Shown here one piece after another: positions 43,899-53,738 of a stretch of DNA of 64,000 bases. Position 1 is the stretch's first letter. Each line of letters opens with the position of its first letter. Under the pieces are notes generated by a model, which was not told where the DNA came from, searched no databases, and was given only the letters and a program-made list of their open reading frames with translations. Origin of the DNA: Acidobacteriota bacterium (GTDB taxonomy: Bacteria > Acidobacteriota > Vicinamibacteria > Vicinamibacterales > Vicinamibacteraceae); NCBI GenBank assembly GCA_020845575.1, contig JADLFL010000020.1:1-64000 (forward strand). The letters run 5' to 3'. The position numbers and the translations under genes are program-made.

Positions 43899-44186
43899 TC
43901 ACACCTCTTCGGTGGCGGCGTCGGGGGCGATTCTCAGGGATTTGAGGAACCGGCGGTCGTTGTCGGTCATCGCCACATGCCGGGCGGCGTGGGTCGGCCT
44001 GGGCGACCGCCTCGCCTTGCGACCCGTCCGCGTCGCGAAGCCGATCTCCGCGTCGAGCGTCACCCGCACGTCGTAGCCGGCCTCCCGCGCGCGCGCGCGG
44101 CAGGCTTCCACTCGTGGATCAGAGGCCACGGCGTCGGCCATGGCATCGGCCAGTTCCTTCGCCAGTCGATTCACGGTGTCGTCCAC
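43899..44186 (-). CDS. Small hypothetical protein
   Basis: A 95-residue protein that I do not recognise. The N-terminal half is helical (DDTVNRLAKELADAMADAVASDP) with a short beta-like segment (YDVRVTLDAEIGFATR). The middle is basic (TGRKARRSPRPTH) and the end helical (TDNDRRFLKSLRIAPD). GGGAG six bases before GTG 44186 is a good ribosome site and argues it is real. It is divergent from the oppD-like gene. Function unknown; the basic centre could bind nucleic acid. Confidence 0.6.
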   Translation of the reverse strand: MDDTVNRLAKELADAMADAVASDPRVEACRARAREAGYDVRVTLDAEIGFATRTGRKARRSPRPTHAARHVAMTDNDRRFLKSLRIAPDAATEEV

Positions 44187-44202
44187 ACTGAACTCCCTTC
44201 AG

Positions 44203-44227
44203 GCACGCAGGCTCGAACCCTGCGTGC
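44203..44227. other. Nine-base-pair hairpin in the divergent spacer
   Basis: GCACGCAGG, CTCGAAC, CCTGCGTGC: perfect 9-bp stem. On the minus strand the loop reads GTTCGAG, reminiscent of a tRNA T-loop, but no tRNA body surrounds it. It lies 17 bases upstream of the small gene's start and could be an operator or 5' UTR structure. Confidence 0.5.
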
Positions 44228-44412
44228 GGCTCGACGGGCACGCCGGATCCGCGGGTGGAATCGGTGCGATCGAGCGCCATCTGCTGTTTCATCGGAGGAG
44301 GCGTCTGGAGGTACTTGAAACGGAATTCGGCCCGATTGTATCGACCCGGTCCTGACAAAGGCAACACGGCGGGCGATGCGGCGGAGACGTGCGATAGGAT
44401 GCGGCTGCCGCC

Positions 44413-45411
44413 ATGCCGCTGTTGTCCGTCCGTCATCTCACCACCGGCTTCCCCGCCGGCGACCGCTGGCTGCCGGCGGTGCAGGACGTCAGCTTCGACC
44501 TCTCGTCAGGTGAGACGCTGGCCCTGGTCGGCGAGTCTGGCAGCGGCAAGTCGCTCACCGCCTACTCGCTCCTGCGCCTGGTCCCGCCCCCCGGCCGGAT
44601 CCTCGGTGGCGAAATCCTCCTCGACGGCCGCGACATCGTCACGCTCGACGAATCCGAGCTGGAGCAGATCCGCGGCGCCCGCATCTCGCTCATCTTCCAG
44701 GAACCGATGAGCGCCCTCAATCCGGTGCTCACGATCGGGAGTCAGCTCGTCGAGGCGATGACCGTCCACGGACGCGGCGGCGCAGACCCGAAGGCCGCGG
44801 CGATCGAACTGCTCGCGACCGTCCGCATGGACGCGCCCGAGCGGCGGTTCCACGAATACCCGCACCAGTTGTCTGGCGGACTCCGCCAGCGCGCGCTCAT
44901 CGCGCTCGCCCTCTGCTGCCGCCCGGCCGTGATCGTCGCCGACGAGCCCACGACGGCGCTCGACGTCACGATCCAGGCCGAGATCCTGAACCTGCTGCGT
45001 CACCTCGAGAGGGAGTTCGGACTCGCGCTGCTGCTCATCACGCACGACCTGGGCGTCGTGGCGCACACCGCGGATCGCGTGGCGGTGATGTACGCCGGCC
45101 GGATCGTCGAGGAAGCCCCGGTGCGCGCGCTCTTCAAGACGCCGGCGCATCCGTACACGCAGGCGTTGCTGCGCGCGATGCCCGGCTCGACGCACAGCGC
45201 CCGGCGCCTGGAGCCGATCGAAGGGCAGGTGCCGTCGCTGCGCGACATGCCGCCGGGGTGCGCGTTCGCGCCGCGGTGCGCCTGGCGTCACGAGGCGTGC
45301 GACGCCGCGCCGCCGGACATGTACACCGTGGCCGACGGACATCGCTCCCGCTGCGTGCTCGTGCGAGAGGCGCGCGAACTGGCCGCCGGCCAGGGCACCG
45401 GTCCCCTGTGA
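44413..45411 (+). CDS. Oligopeptide-type ABC transporter ATP-binding protein (OppD/DppD)
   Basis: A 332-residue ATPase. Walker A GESGSGKS, signature [12 protein letters not shown], Walker [13 protein letters not shown] and the H-loop [11 protein letters not shown] are intact. The C-terminal oligopeptide-transporter domain has the Cys pattern [14 protein letters not shown], which binds an Fe-S cluster in some relatives. It energises uptake of peptides or other solutes with the OppF-like partner directly downstream (four-base overlap). No permease or solute-binding protein gene is in the window. Confidence 0.93.
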   Translation: MPLLSVRHLTTGFPAGDRWLPAVQDVSFDLSSGETLALVGESGSGKSLTAYSLLRLVPPPGRILGGEILLDGRDIVTLDESELEQIRGARISLIFQEPMSALNPVLTIGSQLVEAMTVHGRGGADPKAAAIELLATVRMDAPERRFHEYPHQLSGGLRQRALIALALCCRPAVIVADEPTTALDVTIQAEILNLLRHLEREFGLALLLITHDLGVVAHTADRVAVMYAGRIVEEAPVRALFKTPAHPYTQALLRAMPGSTHSARRLEPIEGQVPSLRDMPPGCAFAPRCAWRHEACDAAPPDMYTVADGHRSRCVLVREARELAAGQGTGPL

Positions 45412-46292
45412 ACACGATGCCGCTCATCGAAGTCGAGGCGCTCGACAAGCGCTACGAGCAGCGCGTCCTGTGGGGCGCCCCGCGCGTGACGCACGCGGTG
45501 CGCGACGTGTCGTTCACGATCGACGCCGGCGAAACGTTCGGCCTCGTCGGCGAGTCGGGCAGCGGCAAGACGACGACAGGGCGGTGCCTGCTGCGGCTGA
45601 TCGAGCCGACGGGCGGGCGTGTGCGGTTCAACGGTGAGGATCTGCTGTCGCTCGACCGCCGTGCCCTGCGCGCGCGCCGGCGGCAGATGCAGATGGTCTT
45701 CCAGGATCCGTACGCGTCGCTCAATCCGCGGCATCGCGTGTCGACGATCCTCACCGAGCCGCTCGATATCCACAAGGTGGGGACGTCCACATGGCGTCTC
45801 GCGCGGGCGGAGGAACTGCTCGAACTCGTCGGTCTCGATCGCGACGCCGTGACGCGCTATCCGCACGAGTTCAGCGGCGGGCAGCGTCAGCGCATCGGCA
45901 TCGCGCGGGCGCTCGCGCTCGAGCCGTCGTTCATCGTGGCCGACGAACCGGTCTCCGCGCTCGACGTGTCGGTGCAGGCGCAGATCGTCAACCTGCTCGC
46001 GCAGCTCCAGCAGCAGTTGTCGTTGACGTATCTGTTCATCTCGCACGACCTGCGGCTGGTGCGGCACATCTGCACGCGCGCGGCGGTGATGTATCGCGGG
46101 CGGATCGTGGAACTGGCGCCGGTGGACACCCTGTTCGAATCGCCGCGACACCCCTACACGCAGGCGCTCCTGTCCGCGGTACCGGTGCCCGATCCCGACG
46201 TGCCGCCGCAGCGCATCGAATTCGATCCGTCGACTGTCGATCCGGACGCGCCTCTGCGCGACGTCGCGTCAGGCCACTTCGCGCGCGTGTGA
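45408..46292 (+). CDS. Oligopeptide-type ABC transporter ATP-binding protein (OppF/DppF)
   Basis: A 294-residue partner ATPase: Walker [13 protein letters not shown], signature [15 protein letters not shown], Walker [14 protein letters not shown]-loop [12 protein letters not shown]. The GTG at 45408 overlaps the OppD-like stop (GTGA); an ATG at 45417 is the alternative. The C-terminal domain is short and has no Cys cluster, as in many OppF proteins. The 3' end lies 7 bases from the convergent glutaminyl cyclase gene. Confidence 0.93.
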   Translation: MNTMPLIEVEALDKRYEQRVLWGAPRVTHAVRDVSFTIDAGETFGLVGESGSGKTTTGRCLLRLIEPTGGRVRFNGEDLLSLDRRALRARRRQMQMVFQDPYASLNPRHRVSTILTEPLDIHKVGTSTWRLARAEELLELVGLDRDAVTRYPHEFSGGQRQRIGIARALALEPSFIVADEPVSALDVSVQAQIVNLLAQLQQQLSLTYLFISHDLRLVRHICTRAAVMYRGRIVELAPVDTLFESPRHPYTQALLSAVPVPDPDVPPQRIEFDPSTVDPDAPLRDVASGHFARV

Positions 46293-46299
46293 CATCGCG

Positions 46300-47112
46300 T
46301 CAGTGCTTCTTGACGAATCTGACCTCGAACACCCACGGCCACAGCTTGCCCGTGACGAGGAAATGCCCGGTCTTCGGATCGTGCGCGATGCCGTTGAGGA
46401 CGTCGACGCCGCGCGAGCGCTCGGTAGCCGTGAGGAGGTTCGACATGTCGACCCACGCCGTGACCACGCCCGTCTTCGGGTCGATGCGCGCGATGCGGTC
46501 CTCCTGCCAGATGTTGCCGTAGATCGCGCCGTCCACGTACTCCATCTCGTTCACGCGATCGATATGGCGATCGCCATCGCGCACGCGGACACGGCGGACC
46601 TCCTGGAGCGTCTCGGGATCCCAGAAACGCAGTGTGTCCGTGCTGTCGCTCATGATGAGATGCTGGCCGTCGTAGGTCAGCCCCCATCCCTCGCCCGGGT
46701 ACGTGAACTCACGCAGTTTCTCGAACGTCTTGCGGTCGTACACGAACCCGACGCCCGTCTGGTACGTGAGCTGGTAGATGCGATCGCCCACGACGGCGAT
46801 GCCCTCGCCAAAGTACCGGCCGTCGAGCGCGATCTGCTGGAGCACGGCGCCGGACGCCAGGTCCACCCGTCGCAGCGACGATTGCCCGTGCAGTCCCGTG
46901 CCTTCGTACAGGTGTCCGTCGACGACCGTCAGTCCCTGCGTGAACGCCGCCGGATCGTGCGGGTGACTGCGCACGATCTCGTAGCGCAGTTGCTCGGTCG
47001 ATGGCGCCGACGCCGCGACAGGCGCCACGGCTTCAGGCGCGGGCGACGAGGCCCCGCACGCGATGATCAGCGACGACAACAGGACCGCTGGCAACGACAG
47101 CTTGACCGACAT
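46300..47112 (-). CDS. Glutaminyl-peptide cyclotransferase, lipoprotein
   Basis: A 270-residue five-bladed beta-propeller of the plant/bacterial type (Glu_cyclase_2), which converts N-terminal Gln to pyroglutamate. A lipobox (LLSSLIIACGAS) indicates a membrane-anchored periplasmic lipoprotein. Family patterns: HDPAAFTQGLTVVDGHLYEGTGLHGQSSLRRVD, GEGWGLTYDGQHLIMSDST, NEMEYVDGAIYGNIWQED and GVDVLNGIAHDPKTGHFLVTGKLWP are seen as blocks. ATG 47112 begins the signal peptide. It may protect exported proteins from aminopeptidases. Confidence 0.9.
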   Translation of the reverse strand: MSVKLSLPAVLLSSLIIACGASSPAPEAVAPVAASAPSTEQLRYEIVRSHPHDPAAFTQGLTVVDGHLYEGTGLHGQSSLRRVDLASGAVLQQIALDGRYFGEGIAVVGDRIYQLTYQTGVGFVYDRKTFEKLREFTYPGEGWGLTYDGQHLIMSDSTDTLRFWDPETLQEVRRVRVRDGDRHIDRVNEMEYVDGAIYGNIWQEDRIARIDPKTGVVTAWVDMSNLLTATERSRGVDVLNGIAHDPKTGHFLVTGKLWPWVFEVRFVKKH

Positions 47113-47150
47113 CCGAACAGGATAGAACAAGGATGGAGACAGGGTGGGGA

Positions 47151-48116
47151 TCAGGACGAGGGCAGGCGCTCGAACATCGAGCGGATCACTTCGAAGTAGG
47201 TTTCGGCGATCACGTCGTAGCCGGCGGGCGTGGGGTGGAGGCCGTCCGTACCGATGAGCGGCGACTGCTCATCGCCGAACGCCGCGTAGAGATCGGCGCA
47301 ACCCGTTCTGTAACGGAGGCAGAGGTCGCGAATACGGACGTTCGTCTCGCGCACGAGTTCGGAGGACGATCCCCGCAGCGACCCGGGACGATGCGGCGTC
47401 AGCGTCGACAGGATCACCGCCACGCCGCGTCCCTGCGCATCTCTCGTCATGCGTTCGAACCTCATGACGACGTCGTTGACGGCGCGCGCACCGACGGCGT
47501 TGAGATCGTTGGCGCCACCCTGGAGGATCACCACCTGCGCGTCACTCTGCCGTAGCCCCGCTGGATACCGATCCTCGATTTCCTCCATCCAGAGACCCGG
47601 GACGCCCGCGTTGGTGAGCGAGAACCGCTGGTCCGGATAGCGTTCCGCCAGCAGGTACTCCAGCTTGCTCACGAACGTGCCGCCGGGAATCTCGCGCGCC
47701 GGCAGGCGCGACGTCACACCGAACGTGAAGCTGTCTCCCATGGCCAGGAAACGCTCGACGATGAGCGACGGGGCGATGGCGACGGTGACAGGGAACGTGC
47801 AGGAGGCGGTCTGCGATCGGGCGTCGGTCGCCGTGCACGTCACGGAGGTCAGCCCAATCGCCACCGGCGTCCCCAGGGCTGGAGAACACCTCAGCCCCAC
47901 GGGAGCGGTACCACCGGAGACCTGCGGCAGCGTGTACTGCAACGGCACCGCCTGCCCCGTCGTCGAGCGCAGCGGCGTCGGGGCCACACAGGTCATCGTG
48001 ATGGTGGGCGTGATGGGGGTCGGCTGCGTCGGAGGGGCAGACGCCCCCGACGACCCGCCACCGCAGGCCGCGACCGCCGCTGCCAGCGGCAGCGCCAGGA
48101 GCAGCAGACGACGCAT
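47151..48116 (-). CDS. SGNH/GDSL hydrolase, lipoprotein
   Basis: A 321-residue exported lipoprotein (LALPLAAAVAACGGG). After a Ser/Thr/Pro-rich linker comes an Ig/HYR-like domain (LRCSPALGTPVAIGLTSVTCTATD) and then the hydrolase: block I LAMGDSFTFG with the Ser, block III GGANDLN with the Asn, and block V DGLHPTPAGYD with Asp and His. An esterase or acyl hydrolase acting on lipid or acetylated polysaccharide is likely; the exact substrate is unclear. It lies 8 bases from the ABC ATPase gene upstream. Confidence 0.9.
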   Translation of the reverse strand: MRRLLLLALPLAAAVAACGGGSSGASAPPTQPTPITPTITMTCVAPTPLRSTTGQAVPLQYTLPQVSGGTAPVGLRCSPALGTPVAIGLTSVTCTATDARSQTASCTFPVTVAIAPSLIVERFLAMGDSFTFGVTSRLPAREIPGGTFVSKLEYLLAERYPDQRFSLTNAGVPGLWMEEIEDRYPAGLRQSDAQVVILQGGANDLNAVGARAVNDVVMRFERMTRDAQGRGVAVILSTLTPHRPGSLRGSSSELVRETNVRIRDLCLRYRTGCADLYAAFGDEQSPLIGTDGLHPTPAGYDVIAETYFEVIRSMFERLPSS

Positions 48117-48124
48117 CGGTAGGG

Positions 48125-48811
48125 TCAGGCCGCCCTGGTGACGTCCTTCTCGACCTGCCCGTCGCGAATGTGGATGGTGCGATGCGCGTAGGCCGCGACG
48201 TCGGGCTCGTGGGTGACGAGCACGATGGTGTTGCCGGAGGCGTGGAGGCGCTCGAACAACGCCATGATCTCGACGCCGGTCTTCGAGTCGAGGTTCCCGG
48301 TGGGCTCGTCGGCGAGGAGGATGGACGGGTTGTTGACGAGCGCACGCGCGATGGCCACGCGCTGACGCTGACCGCCAGAGAGCTCGTTGGGCTTGTGGCC
48401 CATGCGGTGTTCGAGCTCCACCTTCGTGAGCGCGGCCTTGGCCCGTTCGGCCCGCTCGGCCGAACTGATGCCCGCATACACGAGCGGCAGCTCCACGTTG
48501 TGCAACGCCGAGGCGCGCGGCAGCAGGTTGAACGTCTGGAACACGAACCCGATCTCCTCGTTCCGGATCCGCGCCAGCTCGTCATCGTCCATGCGACTGA
48601 CCTCCTTCTCGTTGAGGAGGTAAGTGCCCTTGCTCGGCGTGTCGAGACAGCCGATCAGGTTCATCAGCGTGGACTTGCCGGACCCCGACGGCCCCATGAT
48701 GGCGACGTATTCACCGCGCATGATCTCGATGGACACGCCACGCAGCGCGTGGATTTCCTCCGATCCCATCACATAGGTCTTCCACAGGTCGCGCGTCTCG
48801 ATGAGAGCCAT
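48125..48811 (-). CDS. ABC transporter ATP-binding protein (LolD/MacB type)
   Basis: A 228-residue ATPase: Walker [10 protein letters not shown], signature [15 protein letters not shown], Walker [12 protein letters not shown] and H-loop [11 protein letters not shown], the pattern of MacB/LolD mechanotransmission ABC proteins. Those need an FtsX-like permease, but none is next to it; the following genes encode an SGNH hydrolase and glutaminyl cyclase. It may serve a permease encoded elsewhere. Confidence 0.93.
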   Translation of the reverse strand: MALIETRDLWKTYVMGSEEIHALRGVSIEIMRGEYVAIMGPSGSGKSTLMNLIGCLDTPSKGTYLLNEKEVSRMDDDELARIRNEEIGFVFQTFNLLPRASALHNVELPLVYAGISSAERAERAKAALTKVELEHRMGHKPNELSGGQRQRVAIARALVNNPSILLADEPTGNLDSKTGVEIMALFERLHASGNTIVLVTHEPDVAAYAHRTIHIRDGQVEKDVTRAA

Positions 48812-48869
48812 GGCTTCAGCTTAGTACGGTCCGGCGCGGGAGGGGGTTCCCCCGGGAGCCGTTCCGCGG

Positions 48870-49424
48870 TCAGGGCGCCGTCTTCTGCCCCACCGGCACG
48901 TTGGGCATGGGCTCGGCGTGGGGCACATGGACGACGACTTCGGCGTGACCGTCGCCCGGAGCGGGGTACCGCGCCCAGAGCACGCGGCGTTCACCCGGTG
49001 TCAGCGGCGTGAGGTCGCGGCTGCCGATCGGCGCGTTGGCCCCGTCGCGCAGCACGAAGAACTTGCGCCCGTGCGCGAGATCGGCCAGGTACACCTCGGC
49101 CAGCGTGCCCGCGTCAGGGCTGTCGGCGCTGAAGCGCTGCCCGATGTCGAGCGCCGGCGATCCCGCCGCACCGGTGTTGGTCACCGCGAGACGCAGTTCC
49201 ACCGTGTCTGGCGCGACGCGATCGAGCGAGACGACGCCGATCGTGAGGTGCCCCTCCTCGCCTGTGGTCTCGGCAAGGACGGGCGGGATTGGCGCCGCGG
49301 TTTCGGCGGGCACGGCGACGGGCTCGGGAGCCGACCGACGGCCCCCGAACATCGCCCACGACACCAGCACCAGCGCGGCGGCCACCACCGCGCCGGCGAT
49401 CCAGCGAGAACGCGCCTGAGGCAT
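48870..49424 (-). CDS. Membrane-anchored protein of unknown function
   Basis: A 184-residue protein with one N-terminal helix (WIAGAVVAAALVLVSWAMFGG), a Pro/Ala linker and a beta-rich external domain (VVSLDRVAPDTVELRLAVTNTG; YPAPGDGHAEVVVHVPHA) reminiscent of DUF4352/Ig-like anchored domains. It starts five bases after the acs stop, so it is probably co-transcribed, with no evident link to acetate metabolism. Confidence 0.68.
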   Translation of the reverse strand: MPQARSRWIAGAVVAAALVLVSWAMFGGRRSAPEPVAVPAETAAPIPPVLAETTGEEGHLTIGVVSLDRVAPDTVELRLAVTNTGAAGSPALDIGQRFSADSPDAGTLAEVYLADLAHGRKFFVLRDGANAPIGSRDLTPLTPGERRVLWARYPAPGDGHAEVVVHVPHAEPMPNVPVGQKTAP

Positions 49425-49429
49425 GCGCC

Positions 49430-51394
49430 TCAGTCCTCCTGGTTCTCGTACTGCTCCTTCAACTTCGCGACAACGGCCGGATCGGCGAGCGTCGTGGTGT
49501 CGCCAATGGCCTTGCCTTCGGCGATGTCGCGCAGCAGGCGGCGCATGATCTTGCCGGATCGCGTCTTCGGGAGGTCCGCCGAGAAGTGGATCTCCTCGGG
49601 ACGCGCGAGCGCGCCGATCTTCTTGACCACGTGCTGACGCAGTTCGTGGTCGAGGCCCGTCGACGCCTTGATGCCGTCCTTGAGCGTGACGAACGCGGCA
49701 ATCGACTGGCCCTTGATGTCGTGCGAGCGTCCGACCACCGCGGCTTCCGCCACCGACGGGTGATCGACGAGTGCGCTCTCGACCTCCATCGTGCCGATGC
49801 GATGTCCCGACACGTTCAGCACATCGTCGACACGGCCCAGCAGCCAGATGCAGCCGTCATCGTCGACGCGCGCGCCGTCGCCGGCAAAGTACGTCCCGTC
49901 GTTGAACTTGCTCCAGTAGGTCTGCACGTAGCGCTCGGGGTCGCCGTAGATCCCGCGCAGCATCGCCGGCCACGGACGCGAGATGGTGAGGAGGCCGCCG
50001 CCCTTCTCCACCTTCTCGCCGCGTTCGTTGCGGATCTCGATGCTGATGCCGGGGAACGGATGCGTGGCGCACCCTGGCTTGGTCGTGGTGACGCCCGGCA
50101 GCGGCGTGATCATGATCTGGCCGGTCTCTGTCTGCCACCACGTGTCGACGATCGGGCAGCGCTCGCCACCGATGTGCGTGTGGTACCACATCCACGCTTC
50201 GGGGTTGATGGGCTCGCCCACCGATCCCAGCAGCCTGATGCTGCTCAGGTCGTGCGCGGCAGGCAGCTCCGTGCCCCACCGCATGAAGGCACGAATGGCC
50301 GTCGGGGCCGTGTAGAAGATCGTGACGCCGTAGCGTTCGATGAGGCTCCAGAACCGGGCGCGTTCCGGCCAGTCGGGTGCGCCTTCGTACATCAGCAGCG
50401 TCGCGCCCGCGGCGAGCGGACCGTACACCACGTAACTGTGTCCGGTGACCCAGCCGATGTCCGCCGTACACCAGTAGACGTCATCCTCTTTCAGATCGAA
50501 GACGGCCTTGGTCGTGGCCATCGTGCCCGTGAGGTAGCCGCCTGTCGTGTGGACGATGCCCTTCGGGCGTCCTGTCGTGCCAGACGTGTAGAGGATGTAG
50601 AGCGTGTCCTCGCTGTCCATGGCCTCCGGCTCGCACCACTTCTCCACGTCCTGGACGATGCGGTGGTACCAGTGGTCACGGCCCTCCTGCACGTGGACGG
50701 GGAAGCGATCCGACGAGTCGCGCTTGACGATCAGCACGTTCTTGATCGACGGCGTGTGCTTGAGGGCCTCGTCGGCGATCTGCTTGAGCGGCAGCAGCGA
50801 ACCACGCCGATACCCGCCGTCGGCGGTGATGAGCAGCACGCACTGTGAGTCGTTGATGCGTTCGGCGAGCGCTTCGGCGCTGAAGCCGCCGAATACCACC
50901 GAGTGAATCGCGCCGATGCGCGCGCACGCCAGCATCGCGATCGCGAGCTCGGGGATGAGCGGCATGTACATCGCCACGCGATCGCCGCGCTTCACGCCGA
51001 GAGTCTTGAGGACGTTGGCCGCGAGGTTCACCTCGCGCTGGAGATCGAAATACGTCAGCGTGCGGCGGTCGCCAGGCTCGCCTTCCCAGATGAGCGCCGC
51101 CTTGTTGCGCCGGCCGTTGCGCACGTGCCGGTCCACGCAGTTGACCGCGGCGTTCAGCTTGCCACCGACGAACCACTTCGCGTGCGGGGCGTTCCACTCG
51201 AGCACCGTGTGGAACGGCTCGATCCACTCGAGCTGCTCGGCCTGCGCCTTCCAGTACGCCTCGGGGTCGGCGGCGGCCTCGGCGTAGATGGCGCGATCAC
51301 GCACGTTCGCGGTGGCGGCGAATTGCGGCGGCGGCGGGAACGTACGCTGCTCGTCGAGCAACGCCTGGATGTCTTGGGAGGTGGACTCGGACAT
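49430..51394 (-). CDS. acs: Acetyl-CoA synthetase (AMP-forming)
   Basis: Activates acetate to acetyl-CoA via acetyl-AMP. The 654-residue protein has the adenylate motif [20 protein letters not shown], the acetate-pocket segment [36 protein letters not shown] with the hinge Asp, and the C-terminal [18 protein letters not shown] whose Lys is a target of acetylation. Length matches Acs. ATG 51394 was chosen because the upstream in-frame extension spans heptamer repeats and the PAP2 gene. Confidence 0.96.
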   Translation of the reverse strand: MSESTSQDIQALLDEQRTFPPPPQFAATANVRDRAIYAEAAADPEAYWKAQAEQLEWIEPFHTVLEWNAPHAKWFVGGKLNAAVNCVDRHVRNGRRNKAALIWEGEPGDRRTLTYFDLQREVNLAANVLKTLGVKRGDRVAMYMPLIPELAIAMLACARIGAIHSVVFGGFSAEALAERINDSQCVLLITADGGYRRGSLLPLKQIADEALKHTPSIKNVLIVKRDSSDRFPVHVQEGRDHWYHRIVQDVEKWCEPEAMDSEDTLYILYTSGTTGRPKGIVHTTGGYLTGTMATTKAVFDLKEDDVYWCTADIGWVTGHSYVVYGPLAAGATLLMYEGAPDWPERARFWSLIERYGVTIFYTAPTAIRAFMRWGTELPAAHDLSSIRLLGSVGEPINPEAWMWYHTHIGGERCPIVDTWWQTETGQIMITPLPGVTTTKPGCATHPFPGISIEIRNERGEKVEKGGGLLTISRPWPAMLRGIYGDPERYVQTYWSKFNDGTYFAGDGARVDDDGCIWLLGRVDDVLNVSGHRIGTMEVESALVDHPSVAEAAVVGRSHDIKGQSIAAFVTLKDGIKASTGLDHELRQHVVKKIGALARPEEIHFSADLPKTRSGKIMRRLLRDIAEGKAIGDTTTLADPAVVAKLKEQYENQED

Positions 51395-51413
51395 GACGCG
51401 GAATGCTATCAAA

Positions 51414-51526
51414 CCCGGCAACCGGCAACCGGCAATCGGCAAGCCGGCAACCGGGCCGGGCCCTCCGGGCACCGGGCACCGGGCAGCGGGCACCGGGCAC
51501 TGGGCACCGGAATGCGGTTCGTCATT
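51414..51526. repeat. Mixed heptamer arrays upstream of acs
   Basis: CCGGCAA units (51414-51450, some CCGGCAAG variants) run into a second series of GGGCACC units (51467-51509: GGGCACC, GGGCAGC, GGGCACT). This is the only place where the two related 7-bp units abut. The array occupies most of the 167-base gap between acs and the PAP2-like gene, where an acs promoter would be expected. Confidence 0.85.
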
Positions 51527-51561
51527 CAGCATTCGGCATTGCCGGCGACGCGGCACTTCCC

Positions 51562-52476
51562 TCAGCAGTCGACGTTCGGTGCACCCCATCGGCGCCACGC
51601 GATCAGGCTGGCGGCGACAAGGAGGACCGACAGGAGCGTGTCGACGAGGTAGTGGGCGCCTGACAGGACCGTGGCGACACAGAGAGTGGCGTTGAGCAGG
51701 ACGAGAGGGACGAACACCCACAACCGACTGCGCGTCGCCCATGTGAGGACGAGTGCACCGGCGACGTGGAAGGACGGGGCAGACACCAGGCCCGTGACAT
51801 TCCGGAAGTCGACCACGCGCAGCGCACCACTGCGGAAGCCGTCGAAATGCGCCGTGAACATCTGCTGCGGCAGCGTGGACTCGAAGCCGTACCAGGTGAA
51901 CGCGCACGCGGCGGGCCAGAGCGCGAAGCACAGCAGCGTCACCACGAGGCAGACGTGCAGGTGCCAGATGCACTCCCACAGGTGGAGACGATGGCCGATC
52001 AGCACGAGCACCGGAGCCGCGAGCAGGATCTGCAGCGCGAACGTGTCGTAGGCCAGCGTCAACGCGTGTGCGAGCGTGGGGTGCGCGCGGGTCCACGCGG
52101 CGATCGAGGGCACGTGGACGCCCATCAGCGCGTCGGCCGCCGCCAGCCACGCATCGATGGCGGGCCGCGCCAGCGCCGCGCCGGCGTACTGCGCCGGCAG
52201 GCTGACGATGCAGAGCACGACGATGAAGGCGAAGGCGAGGAGGCCTTCGGGGACCATCCAGCGGAGCGGACTCGCGCTCGTCCGCCGCGCGGCGATCGTC
52301 GCCAGAACGGCCATGACACCGGCCACGATGAGCGGCGGCGCGGCATTGCGCCAGCGCACGTCGAGGCCGAGCGCGGTGCACGCCGCCAGCGTCACGACGG
52401 CGAACACGACATGACCGGCGGCGAGTCCGCGCGCGAGCCGGTGCCATCCGACGACCGCGCCGGCTGCCAGGGGCAT
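51562..52476 (-). CDS. PAP2-type membrane phosphatase/transferase
   Basis: A 304-residue protein with eight or more membrane helices. The phosphatase signature lies near the C-terminus: [13 protein letters not shown] (PSxH) and [12 protein letters not shown] (HYxxD), as in the Aur1/Ipt1-like PAP2 branch acting on lipid phosphates or phosphoinositol. ATG 52476 gives a membrane start; the longer upstream frame overlaps the next gene antisense-like and is rejected. It lies 8 bases from the preceding gene on the same strand. Confidence 0.78.
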   Translation of the reverse strand: MPLAAGAVVGWHRLARGLAAGHVVFAVVTLAACTALGLDVRWRNAAPPLIVAGVMAVLATIAARRTSASPLRWMVPEGLLAFAFIVVLCIVSLPAQYAGAALARPAIDAWLAAADALMGVHVPSIAAWTRAHPTLAHALTLAYDTFALQILLAAPVLVLIGHRLHLWECIWHLHVCLVVTLLCFALWPAACAFTWYGFESTLPQQMFTAHFDGFRSGALRVVDFRNVTGLVSAPSFHVAGALVLTWATRSRLWVFVPLVLLNATLCVATVLSGAHYLVDTLLSVLLVAASLIAWRRWGAPNVDC

Positions 52477-52484
52477 CGCGTGCG

Positions 52485-53048
52485 CTAGAGCTCTGGACCG
52501 TGCGGGCGCGCCGGATCGGCGAACCCGGGAACCGGCGGCGGAGGCGGCGGCGTGGCGGGCTTGAAGATCGCCGTCCCGATGAGGCCGCCTATGGCGCCGA
52601 AGATCGCGTTGACGAACAGGCTGATGACGAAGCCGACGATCATCATGGCGCCCATCGCCCCGCCTGCCGCGAGCGACTCGATCATGCCGCGCATCTCGCC
52701 CGGCATCTCGTCGCCGCTCTGCTCGAGCAGGCGCTGGAAGAAATCGCCGCTCATCGGTCCCATCACCATCTGAATCGGGATGGACAGCACGGCACCGATA
52801 ACGGCACCGACCAGACCCGCCATCAACCCGACGATGGCGCCGTCGGCCCCGGCGACGGGATGCGGCTGCGCCTGCTGGAGCATGTAGGTGGCCACCATGC
52901 CGCCGAGAATCACCCAGGCGCAGCAGAGGCAGTTGCCCATCGAAATCACCGGCAGCGCCGACAACACGCCCACCACCAACCCACCCATCAGCGCCGGCTG
53001 CAATTTCGATGCGTGCATGCGCGCCATCGTAACAGGACCGATTGCCAT
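52485..53048 (-). CDS. Glycine-rich membrane protein of unknown function
   Basis: A 187-residue protein with four Gly/Ala-rich helices ([69 protein letters not shown]) and a Pro-rich tail. The helix [13 protein letters not shown] is close to a motif in an uncharacterised bacterial family found next to lipid genes. The start could be ATG 53048, 53027 or 53018. It is likely co-transcribed with the PAP2 gene 8 bases downstream. Confidence 0.7.
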   Translation of the reverse strand: MAIGPVTMARMHASKLQPALMGGLVVGVLSALPVISMGNCLCCAWVILGGMVATYMLQQAQPHPVAGADGAIVGLMAGLVGAVIGAVLSIPIQMVMGPMSGDFFQRLLEQSGDEMPGEMRGMIESLAAGGAMGAMMIVGFVISLFVNAIFGAIGGLIGTAIFKPATPPPPPPVPGFADPARPHGPEL

Positions 53049-53122
53049 GCCGCGGCCGGGCTCGGCCTTGCACTTCGCTCAGGCCGCCCCGAAATCGCCG
53101 AAGGGCGGAGAGCCGGCCCTGC
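53041..53122. repeat. GGCCGGGCTCGG...GAGAGCCGGCCCT repeat copy
   Basis: GGCCGGGCTCGG at 53052-53063 and GGAGAGCCGGCCCTGCC at 53107-53123 are the two arms of the dispersed element, here separated by about 43 bases. It adjoins the longest heptamer array. Confidence 0.6.
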
Positions 53123-53166
53123 CGGTTGCCGGTTGCCGGTTGCCGGTTGCCGGTTGCCGGTTGCCG
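53121..53166. repeat. Longest CCGGTTG heptamer array
   Basis: Six perfect tandem copies of CCGGTTG plus a partial one, in the divergent promoter region between the membrane protein and the methyltransferase. It ends about 20 bases before the methyltransferase start, so it may overlap that promoter. Confidence 0.95.
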
Positions 53167-53186
53167 ATATCCATTACAGTCTCCCC

Positions 53187-53729
53187 ATGTCGCTATCTGC
53201 TGTGTTTGCGTCGAACGCGCTGGTCCGATGGCTGCGCGGCGATCCCGGACGGTACGACCTGCTGACGCGGATGGTGGGAGCGCGGCTGGGTGACAGGATG
53301 TTGTCGTGCGGTGCGGGGGATCCCGGACTCGTCACCGCGATCGCCAAAGTGACGGGCCTCAGTGGCAGGGCCGTTGCCCTCGCCGCGACGCCCGACGAGG
53401 CTGCGCGACTGACCAACGCTGCCGAACACGCCGGCGTGCTCCTGGAAGTGATCGAGTCATCCCCTGACGCGCCGCTGCCGTTCGAGGACGGCGAGTTCGA
53501 CATCGTGCTGGTCGACGCCGTGTCGGCACCTGTGGCGGCGCTGCTGCCCGACATCAGGCGCGTGCTGCGCGGCGGCGGGCGCGTGGTGCTCGTCGTACGC
53601 GAGAAGGCAGCGGGAGCCCCGGCACCAGCCGACGTCCAGGCCGCCACCGCCTCCCACTTCAAGGGGGCCCGCGTCCTCTATCACCGCGACGGCCACGGCA
53701 TCGTAGAAGCGCTCAAGGGACAGGTATGA
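53187..53729 (+). CDS. Class I SAM-dependent methyltransferase
   Basis: A 180-residue protein with a Rossmann SAM-binding motif I (MLSCGAGDPGLVTAIA), an acidic end of strand 2 and a motif IV/V region (FDIVLVDAVSAPVAALLPDIRRVLRGGGRVVLV) typical of small methyltransferases. ATG 53187 was taken because the upstream frame crosses the heptamer array. The substrate is not evident. The ZIP transporter gene starts 9 bases later. Confidence 0.82.
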   Translation: MSLSAVFASNALVRWLRGDPGRYDLLTRMVGARLGDRMLSCGAGDPGLVTAIAKVTGLSGRAVALAATPDEAARLTNAAEHAGVLLEVIESSPDAPLPFEDGEFDIVLVDAVSAPVAALLPDIRRVLRGGGRVVLVVREKAAGAPAPADVQAATASHFKGARVLYHRDGHGIVEALKGQV

Positions 53730-53738
53730 TCGCCGGTC

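Noticed and set aside
44203..44227. Hairpin with a GTTCGAG loop that resembles a tRNA T-arm
   Set aside because: The pairs around the loop do not fit T-arm geometry and there is no anticodon arm, D-arm or acceptor stem in the flanking bases.
52477..53073. Upstream extension of the PAP2-like protein and of acs
   Set aside because: Both extensions cross a neighbouring gene or the heptamer repeats and have no family resemblance.
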